From positions 14,933,089-14,997,088 of the forward strand of contig CM030847.1 of assembly GCA_018105865.1 (NCBI GenBank): a stretch of 64,000 nucleotides of DNA, written 5' to 3'. The notes under the pieces are model-generated. The model searched no databases, was not told the DNA's origin, and saw only the letters and a program-made list of their open reading frames with translations. Origin of the DNA: Metaphire vulgaris (Eukaryota; Annelida; Clitellata; Crassiclitellata; Megascolecidae). Positions within the stretch are counted from its first letter, which is position 1. Every line of letters begins with the position of its first letter. The translations under genes and the position numbers were made by a program. Shown here in pieces: positions 1 to 11,400 of this stretch.

Positions 1-2409
1 TATCTTTGAAAAACCCGGTACAAACTTCCTGTAGTACGAACACAGACCCATAAACGCTCGTAGTTCTTTCAAACACTTGGGTCTGGGCCAATTCTGGACC
101 TTAGTCACTTTCTCTGGATCCGTAGCGACCCCATTGCCTGATACAACATGTCCCAGGAAATGTACCTCCTGACGCATTAGCTTGCACTTCTCGGGCTTTA
201 ACTTCAAATGTGCTTCTCTTAATCGTTCTAGCACTTGTCGTAACCTTTCGACGTGCTGTTCCGGTGTCTCCGAGAACACTATCACGTCGTCCAAATATAC
301 TAAGCACTTAAAGAAGTTGAGTCCTGATAGGACGATACCCATGGTGCGTTGGAAAGTCGCTGTGGCTCCGCACAATCCCATTGGCATTACTTTCCATCTA
401 AATGCACCTCGTCTAGTCACAAAAGTCGTCTTATCTGCATCGGTGGCACTCATCTCAATTTGATGGTATCCGCTCCGTAAGTCGAGCGTACTGAACCACC
501 TTGCACCTGAAAACGTGTCCAAGCAATCTACTATCCTAGGTAAAGGATAAGCATCTCCCCTTGTTACAGAATTTAGTTCTCTATAATCCAAACAAAACCT
601 CATGGTGCCATCCTTCTTCCGCACCAGCACTACGTTTGACGCCCAGTCACTTTGAGCTGGCTCTATCAACCCATCCTGTAACATTCTATCCACTTGTTCA
701 TCTATAACTTCCCGATGTAAACGAGGTTGAGACCTTAACGATTGTCGAATCGGGTTTGCCGTGCCTGTATCGATCTTGTGTTGGGTATCCTTGCAGTGTC
801 CTAAATCATTCTCGTCCAGCGAGAACACATCGATATATTCAAGCAACAACAACTGCAACTCGACCTTGTTCTTATCTGGTATCTCGGCTTCAGATTCGTT
901 CAACATTCCTTTCACAGCTTCCATCGCTTTTGACATTGGCGTGTCTTCCACTCTAGTCGATTTTTGGCTCTCTAGTACTTCCACAGGATGTACGGTGCCC
1001 AAACTATCATTCTGGTACAGCACCGCGGGTGCATCATTCAGGTTCATCACCCTCACGGTAGCTACGTTCGCACTTCCTAATACGACTCTTGCTGCGTGCA
1101 CCCCGGACTTAATCTCTCGGTACTCAGTCATCCACGCTGACGATGACCTGTCTTGCCTTGCACCTTGTACTACTCTTATCGGCACGTCCATTTCTGACTT
1201 TGGAGGGATCACTATCTTCTCAGCTACTTGCACTCGTCTACACTGAAGTGTACTAGTCTGAGTTATCGATGGTACTCTTCTTCTCCCGATATATACCGCA
1301 GCGTTAGCGAAATTAATCCAACAATGGTTCTCCGCGAGAAAATCCATTCCCAAGAGTATTTCCGTCACTTGCTCGCATACAATGAAGTTAATGTTTCTTC
1401 GACACTTCCGAGCAAATCTCACAGGTATTGTCACCTGTCCGACCACCGTTATCTCACTTCCATTTGCTGCTCGTAACACCTGAGGTGCTGGATCTAGCCT
1501 CAATCCTTCTGCTAAACTCTCTGGTAACAAGCTTACCTCTGAACCCGTGTCAATAAGGCACTTCTGCTCTTGATCGTTAATTATACCTTTGATATACACT
1601 GATCTTTTCTTGCACTTCCCTCCTGTCATTCTCACTATACTTCGGTTCTCAATTATCCTCCTGGGTGCTGTGCTTCCAGTCCTTCTGCACTCTTTTGCTA
1701 GATGTCCAATGCCCTGACACTTATAACACTGCACCTTACTCTTCCAATTGAACTCAGGTCGATTCCTTTTATTGCCGTAATCTATAGTTTTCGGCACCGT
1801 GACTGCCGCATCTCTGGACGCTTGCACTTGTTCTCTCGTCTGCACTGCACCTTCTGCCCTTAACAACTGTCGTTCCATATTGGCTTGCCATTTCTCCATG
1901 CTAAGCTTCTGTTCCGACATGAAGTCTCTCACCTGCTTCATCAATTCCTCTGTCGCACTTTCTTCATTCGTGGCTCTAACCTGTCGCTGATTATCTGGGT
2001 GCCTTCTCGCACTTGCGGGCACTTCCTCTGCTGCTCTCTTATAGCTTTCTAATCTTAATGCGACCCGATAAGTCTCATCCAACGACCGTGGCTCTCTCTC
2101 CCTGACTTTGAGCGATAGCTCCTTATCCCACATAGCTTCCAGAAAAGCGTCTCTCGCCACTATCTCAGTCGTGTCATTTATCGGTCCCGGGAAAGCTAAA
2201 GCTACGAGCTTCCGTATATCGTGCAGCAACTCCGACAAGCTTTCTTTATACCCTTGCTTCCGGCACCGCAACTGCGTACGGAAAGTCTCTTGCTGCGCCT
2301 CCAATCCGTACCTTTGCCTTAATCTACTTATCAATTCCTTGTACGTCACGTCTTCTCTGGCACCAAAATCCCACAACAGTTGTGCTGGACCCTTTTCCAA
2401 AGCACACTG
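1..2409 (-). CDS. Ty3/Gypsy gag C-terminus, protease and reverse transcriptase (cut by window edge)
   Basis: One open frame of about 800 codons runs from just after a TAG at 2410-2412 to the window start without a stop. In order it holds a gag capsid-like part, a CCHC zinc knuckle at about 1698-1739 (spacing C-x2-C-x4-H-x4-C), an aspartic protease with an IDTGS active site near 1540, and a reverse transcriptase with palm motif YLDD near 290 and the LGH motif near 140. RNase H and integrase must lie outside the window. The frame carries no internal stop, so this part is well preserved, but gag upstream is in another frame (see 2324-2965). Family: Ty3/Gypsy by RT and protease motifs; clade not assigned. 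The element acts in reverse transcription of its own RNA. Confidence 0.85.
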
Positions 2410-2965
2410 CTAAAAAAGCTCCTTTATCAGTGTCTGTCCACTCGTTATACCTGGCACAGACCTCAAACTGACGTATGAACGTCTCCAACGGTATTGTACC
2501 GTCAAACTTATTTGGCTTCATCGGCGTACGCTTTACAGCTTCACGCCATGATCCTAGTTCTTCCGCCTTTACTAATTCAAACCTCGGTGTACCTGCACTC
2601 ATTTCCGGTGTTTGAGGCAATTGTCTACTCGTCCGTTTTGGACGCGCACCGGTACTCACTAACCCTGATTCGAAATTAACATCTTCCATCTTCACCTTGA
2701 CTGATTCTAGTTGATCCCGACTCAATGGAACCCTTCTTTCTTGAGACAACGACTCAAGCCTTGCTATACTGCGGGCACTTTCGGGCGCCCGTCCTCGCCC
2801 GAATCCACGGAAACTATCCTCGTACGCGTTGTAATGGTCGATAGCCCGCCTACGGTGCTTTGCTTCTCCGGCACCTTTTCCTGACAGGACGACTGTCGCT
2901 ATCTCTGTATCAAAGGTCGTGAGGTCTAACTCCATATCCACATCCGGTTGCATGGCTTCGGCCAT
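2324..2965 (-). pseudogene. Gypsy gag N-terminal part, frame broken before the capsid end
   Basis: A 213-codon frame starts at an ATG at 2965, just inside the LTR and leader, and encodes a typical Ty3/Gypsy gag start followed by the PNKFDGTIPLETFIRQFE segment that opens the capsid-like domain. Around 2400-2415 homology leaves this frame and continues in the frame of the 1-2409 ORF, so the two overlap out of register. The upstream part of the second frame is closed by a TAG at 2410-2412, so a small indel is likelier than a normal gag-pol frameshift site, which would sit after the zinc knuckle. I infer the element is defective at this point. Confidence 0.7.
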
Positions 2966-3157
2966 TTTCTATACTTCCCTTAAGACTGGGTGCTTTAATC
3001 AAGGTGCTTGACACCCCGGTGCAAGCACTCAACACGACCTTGGGTGCTCCTCTGGTCTATACTACTTTCCAACCGCGACCTTACACTACTTGGTGTGATT
3101 TACCCTTCTAAGACCTTCTCTTACTGCACTCAGTGCGCTTTACCCTTATGCAGCCTA

Positions 3158-3174
3158 CCCCACTTCTGGTACCA
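3158..3174 (-). other. primer-binding-site-like sequence
   Basis: Read on the minus strand this is TGGTACCAGAAGTGGGG, beginning with the TGG that pairs with a tRNA CCA end. It lies four bases inside the presumed LTR end. I cannot name the tRNA. Confidence 0.5.
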
Positions 3175-3178
3175 ATTA

Positions 3179-4018
3179 TGTGGCGAACCGGGCCTATCGA
3201 GGTTCCTACGCCTCCTAAACTCAAGATGGCTCCGCCCGGTTCGACGCACACGGGGTTATGACTCACTCTAAGGCACGTGGTCGTTCGTCTTAGCTTTTTG
3301 GCTAAGATCTCAGGCTCTCTTACTACCACTTGCACTACGCGCACTTTACCTGCACTCCGTTCCTATATTCCACACTTAATCCCTCTCTCGATGTATCCTC
3401 TTTCCTCTCCCTTAACTCTCAGTGCACCTTACTCCTCTCCGTGCACCTTACCTTTCACTGTGCACCTTGCCTTTCCCCGTGCACCTTACCTCTCTCCGCA
3501 CCTATCGCGCCTCCCTACGCTTAGCGCCTCGCACCGCCCTACGCTCAGTGCCTCTACCGCACCGCCTTACTCTCAATGCCTTGCACCGCACCTCTCGCAA
3601 TGCACCTCTCGCAATGCACCTCTCGCAATGCACCTCCGCACTGCACTCTCTCAATGCACCTTCGCAATGCACTTAATCTCAAGGGTGCTTCCTTAACCTC
3701 AGGGTGCACTTTTCCTACGGGTGCATAGGGTGCATAGGGTGCATAGTGCACTATCCAAAACACATATACGCACCTATATGGACCTTCTTACCATCACACG
3801 CCGCCTCGGCTATCGGTCCTGATCTGTGGCAGAACCGGCTATTTATACGATTTCTGCCGCATGCACTCATCCTGCCAGCTCACATTCATCACCGCTCTCT
3901 AATTGCTGCGCGCCATTCACTAATCGTCTACCACTCAGCCAATCTTTCCTTTATGCAATCTATTATTATTATATTGGGCCTGACTACCTATGCGGGCGGC
4001 TACCTGTCAAAGGATTAA
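3179..4018 (-). repeat. 5' LTR of the Gypsy element (approximate outer end)
   Basis: The inner end is supported by the adjoining PBS and by similarity to a second LTR at 11204-11797: both share blocks such as AGCCAAAAAGCTAAGACGAA and GAGCCATCTTGAGTTT and end near GGTTCGCCA. The interior is rich in degenerate GCACCTTA/TGCACCTC units (about 3340-3750), as in the other LTR. The outer boundary near 4018 is a guess because only one LTR of this copy is in the window. Confidence 0.55.
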
Positions 4019-4426
4019 GCTCATGAATTATTAATGGCTCACTTGCGTCTATTGTTACTAAGGGTTCTATGCTATTATCTAAATTCGCTACACATCTTTT
4101 GCCATCCTGGGTGGGTGGTGGTCACACACACCCTTCTTTCTTCCCAATAGTTCAAAAATTTCTTGAAGACCACGACTCGGCAGATTAAAGATTGTTCTTC
4201 ATGACTTTAGAGATCGGTCAAGTTTCATCTCCGCATGGCATTACGGGGAAAACGTAACTCTACGGAACCACTATTCTTGTTTTTAGTGCTAGATGTTTGT
4301 TTGTTTGTTAGTATGTGCTTTAGAGTGAGAATCATAAGGTGATGCTTCACTCGAAAGTGATTTTTCACTTTATGACTATCTAAACGTTAGCCTAGGAGTG
4401 CACCTTTTATTAAGAGCATGCGCTTC
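4019..4426. other. non-coding; start of tandem unit A near 4265
   Basis: No credible gene. From about 4265 the sequence matches 16830 onward (shared block AACGTTAGCCTAGGAGTGCA), marking the left edge of the duplicated unit. Confidence 0.5.
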
Positions 4427-4471
<45 letters not shown>

Positions 4472-4481
4472 TAATAATAAT
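4427..4481. repeat. (AAT)n microsatellite
   Basis: Nearly pure AAT run of about 55 bp with one slip. It is absent at the matching place in unit B. Confidence 0.9.
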
Positions 4482-4545
4482 GCACTTCTATAGCACCATT
4501 TCTAATACTCAAGGGTATCAATCGATAGTAGGCCCTACTTCAAAT

Positions 4546-5117
4546 TCATCCACAAAAGACCAGGTCATTCCAGAGATCAGTCAGAGGGAAAGAGTAAGAC
4601 CGACTATTGAGGAAAGCTAATTGAAGGAGATGTGTTTTAAGCCTAGATCTGAAAATGCTCAGTTTATTGGAAGATCTGACAACCAGAGGGAGAGAGTTCC
4701 AGATGTTTGGCCCAGAAATAGAAAAAGCTCTCTTACCAATTTCAGTGTTTGTTCTAGGTACATTTAACAATGAATCAGCAAATCTTGTTGAATGATAATG
4801 TTTCGGATGGTTTAACATAGATTTTAGATATTGTGGTTGGCCAGACTGCAGTATTTAAAAAACAAGGACATCAATCTTAAATAGGGCTATAATTTCTGTT
4901 CTACCCGCAGCCAGTGTAACTTTTGAAGGACAGGTCTAATGTGATCATGTTTACGAGTTTTTGTAATGGCCCGGATCGCAGAATTCTGAATCCTTTGAAG
5001 TTTTTGTATGTTTGATTTGGCCATACCATTGTAAAGGTACTTGCAATAATTAATCAAGCCTACTGCCGACAAATGCATTGGCAAGAGAAACCAGAGCAGG
5101 TTTCGGCACAAGATCAC
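4546..5117 (-). mobile_element. non-LTR retrotransposon 3' fragment
   Basis: Two minus-strand frames (5117-4887, then 4818-4546) encode the C-terminal part of a CR1/L2-type LINE ORF2: the QRIQNSAIRAITKTRKHDHI block followed by a PNIWNSLPLVVR block. They are in different frames with a gap, so the copy is dead. It lies in unit A between segments contiguous in unit B, so it arrived after the duplication. The clade is inferred from these C-terminal motifs only. Confidence 0.7.
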
Positions 5118-5237
5118 GAATTCGTCGAATATCTCTGATTTGCAAATGAGCAGCTCTGCTAACCTTATTTATGTGATTGAAGCACTCATTGTGATGCTGC
5201 TTGAATGTTTTGCATGTAACGGTTAATTTTTTTTTAG

Positions 5238-5486
5238 AACAGATGCAGATAGATAAATTTCTCCTTCTTTCTGACCAAAGTCAATTAAACATTTTTCAAA
5301 TCAGCGTCGACACAGGGGAAGTAAGAGCATTGACGCTCAACTATGTGTGGCTGTATCCTACTGCCCTTGCCTTTGATCCATTCCGGAATTACCTCTACTA
5401 TTATGACAAACGGAGTTTGGTCATTAGACGAACATCCATGGATGGAACTGTTTCAACGACATTACCAAATGTTACGAATGCTTTAG
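5238..5486 (+). CDS. copy A exon 1, propeller blades 1-2
   Basis: The acceptor is a T-run ending TAG and the donor is TTTAG|GTAAGA. The exon encodes blade repeats including FLLLSDQSQLNIF and PTALAFDPFRNYLYYYD; the latter is the LDL-receptor class B core with YYYD in the YWTD place. It begins with two bases of a split codon, so an upstream coding exon is expected. It ends in phase 1. The first ATG is at 5243, but the residues after it do not form a signal peptide. Confidence 0.75.
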
Positions 5487-8400
5487 GTAAGACAGCGCTA
5501 TGTTTTATGTACATTGGAATGATGACCGTCTATGAAAAGTATAATGTCAAAACATTGAAGCGTTGTCTTTGAGAAATTTCGTTTTCTAAAGTTAACAATT
5601 ACAGATCTTGATGCTCTCATGAATCAATAATGCCTGTGAAAACACTTTCAGCAGCTTCAATTTCGTCATATTATGGCATCAATAGACTATTCTCCAAGCA
5701 GAATTTTTTGTCGAGCGATAAATTTCTAGGTGGCTATTACGACGACTAGTATTTTCTAATTCGTAATTTTGCCGGTTTAACGAAATAGTGTCCGCGAAAC
5801 TGAATGTCCGGCGGACATTCACTTTCGAAATAAATCGTCCGGCCGGATAGAGAATACTAGAGACTGTTGAAGTAATCGCTGCAGTGACGTTCGAAAATCT
5901 CCAGCAGAGCGATCGCGTTCTGGCGTTGGGTATCGTTCAAAGGCATTTCCAAGTTGACACAGAAAGCGTCTGTGCCTAGGAAGGCAAGCAGGATCGCCGC
6001 TTGGCGATCGTCCTCTTCCAGGCGGATCTGTACTGCTTTCACGTAAGCGATCCATTGCGAGTAGAACCTTCGCCATTCCATCGTTAAGTTCTCTGCGTTC
6101 AAGTTCAGTTCATTCGGGACTGGAATGCGCGACACAGTTGCTATTTCGATTCTATTGAAGTCTGCCTCTATCTGCAATTTGCAAGAAGGCGTGCCTTTCA
6201 TAATACCAGTTAAGTCGCCACGTCACAGTAGGTGCTTAAGGCTAATCCCATAATCGAATGCTGAAATGACACTAGCTGCGTGCAGTGATCAGCCGGGCAA
6301 TGTAAATTTCAAAGATCAGTCACGTTTGGAAACAACAAGACAGATTATGCGGGAAGAGAGATGTGAATTTGCACTAGATTTTATATCACAGTATGACACG
6401 ACAAAAAATGGCGCTAGTGCTGATTTCTTTATTTCTTTCGGAAGATACTGCAGACCACTGAATTTAATAGTACAGTTTGTATGGGCTAAAGAAAGTCATG
6501 GCTTAGTTCAGCTCATGCAGCGACTCGGGCTCATACGATTATGAACATTGCTAGCCGATGTTAGCGTGGAAGAGTTAATTGATATCGCAACCAAAGCAAT
6601 AGTCTCAGTAACTATTATAATTATTGCTATTGACGACGGTAATATAGTCAACGACAATTCAAGTTAAATTTTGAATTTGTAATATAAAAAATTAAATTCA
6701 AATCGAGCGAAATACATACACTGTTGTAGCCAAGAATATGTCTAGTAATAATAATGGGTGAGTAAAACTATATGTCGAAAATCTGCTAAATAGACTAATT
6801 CAGATGCTTCAAAATTTAAAATCTTTTTGTGTTCGTCATTGCATCCTACGACTTACTTGGTTGGACGTTGAATGACGACGTTCATGGCAAGGAGGCGTAA
6901 GTTGCTCGTCAATTTTCCATATTCCTGCGAAGGAGGAGGGATATGGACATAGGATACAGACCACGTGACTGTCACCGATTAGTTGTTGAAGAATTCTAAT
7001 GTCAATCTCGTTCTAAGTACAGCGGCATCTTGACTGAATTGCAGTCGATATAGTGATTAACTTCTGCTTATCTGATTTATTGATTCAAAATTGGCGTAAA
7101 GCGCTTTAAAATGTTTAAGTATAGAATGTGGTTGATTTTTGAAGGCAGCGACATTACCAGCCTAGCGTTCGATTCAGAAAATCAAGTTCTGTTCTACGTC
7201 GATTACGTTGTGCAGACTATCTCAGCGATGTATTTGTCAAATCTCTCGTACATCACCATTTATTCACGAGCGGGATCAAGGCCTCGAACCATTGTTCTGG
7301 ATACAAGCAACAGGCTAGAACACGCTCTCTATTCAAAATAACATAGAACCGTCTTTATCGCCACCATTGTTATATCTGGCGCACCAATTTCAGATTCTGA
7401 AACTGCGCCTCTTTGGACATACTTATCGTGTGAAAGACAATAGAAATATCAAGACTAAAGGGCAGGGATTACTGGATGGTTCCATCAAGAAATGGAGGCC
7501 GCACACAGGGAATGGTGTGATCATGTGATGGCATTGACGATTCGTATGAAACATGTCTGCAAGAACTATGTCATATAGTTGCGAAGATTGGGACAAATCT
7601 GTAATGATTGCATCAGACACCAAAGGGTGCTAAGCTCACGGTTATTGGTGATGATGATGATGAATTTCAGATTGTTAAGACCGACCTAAGAGCAGCTCAA
7701 GAAGGTCCCTGGGGTACGACTAATTAAATGCGTGTTATCAAGTGGATCCTAATTTTGTCTCGAATATAAAACAACAATTAAACAAAGCACCTGATAGTAT
7801 TCGGTAGTTGCAATTTGCATAATGGAGCTACATGTAAAATATGTGGTGCAGCTGTCAATTAACTCCGATTGCTTACTCGCTTGTACGATAACACTTGATG
7901 CAATGCCAGAACAAACGCAGGCGTGACTGAAACGTTTAACATCATGAAACAGATGGAAAATGAAAATGTTGACAGTGCCTTGAATCTGCAACGACCGAAA
8001 AACCTCGAATTCGCTGTCTATGTGGAATTTCTTTTCCAAATTCCGAAAATCTACAGCATACGCCCATGACAAATAAACTAGCACACAATGCAGACCGACA
8101 TAACTGGGCCAATATAGTACGAACCGCAAAGGTGAACTGAATGACGGTGAGAAAAATGAGCGAAGAGAATATAAGGGCGGCATTTAAAAATCTTCCTAAT
8201 TTAGGAAATCACACGCCAAGAAATTGTGATGCAAAGGAAGATGCACTAACTATAATAAGACTCCTACTCAACATTTGGCAATGTCATTGAGAAGGCCTGG
8301 CAGACTGTTTAAGACCTAATGCAGAGGCGAAGACTTGCTGACCAGTGTTTAAAAGAAACAGATGGAGCTAAAAACTGAGTCTCAGACCCTTATTTCGAGT

Positions 8401-11400
8401 GGTCATCCGTTGATTTCTTCTGAAGCGCTATTTTCTCTGTTAATTGGGATATGTAGTCGTCCCTTAGTTAAGGGACACAATATTTTCCACATTAATATCT
8501 AGAGGTTTCACGAAGTTTATGACAGTTAACCTATAACCTTATATAGACAACCATGCATGTATATATAATATATAAGCATATATAATATATATACACATAT
8601 ATACACACATATATGTGTATATATATATATATAATATGCAACGTATGAAAAATCAGAGACAGCAAAATGAGATAGAAAATTCAACACCCTGAAATAATTT
8701 AGAAGCGTATTATGTCCATCTTTACGAAATGCTCTTGGTGAATCATAAATGTGTGTTGGTATTTCCTATAATTATTCTTAGATTGTTATATTGGTCCGAT
8801 TGTGGGAAGAATACAATTGAAAGAGGATCGAAGACAGATCTGAACACCAGTCGAATGGTTATAATATCTGGCTTAAGTGCCTGTGCCATGACTTTCGCCA
8901 TCGACTTTCAAAGTAAGTTAGAACTCATTTTGCAATGCAACAAAATTGATGATCAAATTGTCGATTGGAACTCAAAGAATCTAGGGCCTTAGGCTACGTA
9001 GTAAGATCACCAGACGGTCGGATTTTCCGGGATTGTCCCGGTATTTCATTGGTCGTCACGGTGTCAGAGGAAAGTCCGTATGGACGTCTATTTTGTCCAG
9101 GTCTTTCTATATTCCTCCTTTCCAATTCAGCAATAATAGTGTATAGTTCGAAGCAATTTGAATTACAGGTATAGCCTTACAAGGTTTATATACTCCATTA
9201 GGTGTAAACTACAAGTTATGGGCCTACAGCCGCCTACTTGGCGTTGTGCTACTGGTTCCCGTCAGAACACCGAAGTTAAGCAACGTTGAGCGTGGTCGGT
9301 GAGTACTTGGATGGGGCACCATTCATAGATGTAGTCGTTTTGCTGGCGGCCAACAAAGCCGTTCATCGCTTAAGCGTCAATAAATTGGTAGCAGCGCTAA
9401 GCCAAAAAGGGGTGCTGTTAGTCAGTCAGTCAGTCAGTCAGTCAGTCAGTCAGTCAGTCAGTCAGAACTCAAAGTCAATTTACTCTTCTTTTTACATGTT
9501 CAGTTTAATGTGTAGGCGAATCGCCGTGTATGCAAATAGCCGCATAATCTAATTGTCTAGTAATCCCATTAAACACCACCAAGAATAACATTACCCCTGC
9601 CACTACGACCTAATACTCAATAACACGACAAATAAATGTTATAGGCTGGAGGTGCTAGGACAAAATGTACGCGGACAAAATGTCACGGACAAAATTCCGT
9701 TAAATTTTGTCCGGCCACGTAGGCTGTACCATTAATAATTACCAACGGAATCAAATTTTTCAGTCTATTTGTGATCATAAATTTTCAAAAATTGACGAAG
9801 ATTTCTTGCTTGGAAAACTTGTTCTTCTAGATCAGATGGTATTCTGGGCTGACGCGAGCGGTACAATAGAAAAGGCGATGCTGGATGGAACTGCAAGATC
9901 CGTAGTTTTCCAAGATCCCAACGCTGCTTTCACAGGACTTGCACTGGACGCTCAATTCATCTACATCGTTGCTTCTAACAAACGGTAAATTTGACTTTCA
10001 TCTCTACAGCGTATTCAGTCATATCAATTATTTTCACAATCAGATGAAACATAGAATAAATCAAATTTTGTTTGCGAAATGGTAACATTAATCTGTCAAT
10101 TTCAGGCAAATACAGAAAATTGATCGCAATACAAAGCAGCTTTCCAACCTAACAAAGATCTTGTTTACACAGCCTTTCGCACTTCTATATTATTCAGCGG
10201 ACACACCTACAACTGGTGAAACTGGTTTTCCCTTTTCAATATTTAACAATTGAGTGAATAACGATTTAAATGCACTTTGAATAATGACATAATAAAAATA
10301 TTCGATTAGCTGACATGTATGAAATGTTATTTCTATTATTATATATTCATGGTAACTACTAACTGTCCAATTTAAATAAATGAATGAAAAATAATAGTGT
10401 ATTGTTCTTTATACTCAGACTATGTTATTTTCAGTTAAAACAGCATCCGTTGGAGTCAGTCTCTCACCGAGTTCTGCGGATTCAAGCGGATCTAGTTCCT
10501 TAGCCTCTGGTCAGAGCTTCCTATTGCAAGTCGTTTCATTCAAATGAGTAAAAACACTTAAGCTGTGGCCTAGCGAGTTTTTTGGAGGCTCCTGTGCAGA
10601 GGTTCAGTTGTGTGGGCCCCACGAACCTCGGCATAGGCCCTAAAAATATTTGTACATTTGTTTCCCAGTGAAACAATAATTTACTATTAAAATTAATTAT
10701 TTGTTCCAATTTATTTTTAAATAAATCTTTTTATTTCTTCAGACTAGAAAAGAAAATTGAATTAAACAAAATTAAACAAAACTAATCTAATGCACTAGTT
10801 TTCTGCTAAAATAAAATCAGTATCGCCCTGAGTGACAGTTGAAATGGCTGAGAAGTCTTCGTTCTCGTTGACCAAATCCATTGTTGATGCAACTCTTCCC
10901 GTTGTCTCCAAAGTGATATTTTCAGTGCCGATATCCATATCCATTGCCATGTCCGGACTGATCCGACTGATAAAAACTGGATTTGATTCTGTAGGCCTAT
11001 CCATGCTTGATGTACTAATCATCGTTGCTGGTCTATGGGTTCTATCTGCAGGCTTCAGAAATGCGGAAATTTGTGGCAATTTGGCTACCTTCTTTGCAAG
11101 TTCTTCGCGTGCATGCAATTGAGCAGCAGTACCGCTTAAATAAGGCTTAGACATAACTGAGGGAGACGGAACTGCATAGGGTTTTAAATTAATTATTAGG
11201 CCTATGTAGCCGATAGCTGAGGTCAGCGTGTGTGTGTCCGGAAGGAGAGAAAGGTGCGCGTAAGGACAGGGCACCTTGAGCACCTTAAGTGGAAAGGACC
11301 CGGAGATAAGGAGAGCACCGTAGGTGGAAAGCACCCTGAGATAGGAAAGCACCTTAAGCGGAGAGTACCCTGAGGTAAGAAGGTACTCTGAAGTCAAGCA

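Noticed and set aside
182..2679. Several plus-strand frames of 60-160 codons
   Set aside because: Antisense shadows of the minus-strand gag-pol frame.
7749..8183. 144-codon minus-strand frame, also open in copy B (18567-19001)
   Set aside because: No family motif, low-information composition and several indels between copies; kept only as conserved intron DNA.
9222..9334. Possible 5S rRNA gene
   Set aside because: Only internal segments match; ends cannot pair and the sequence drifts after the box C region.
9751..9760. TTTTTCAG as acceptor of receptor exon 4
   Set aside because: It would enter out of phase and hit a TGA; the TTCTTCTAG at 9830 keeps phase and restores the blade core.
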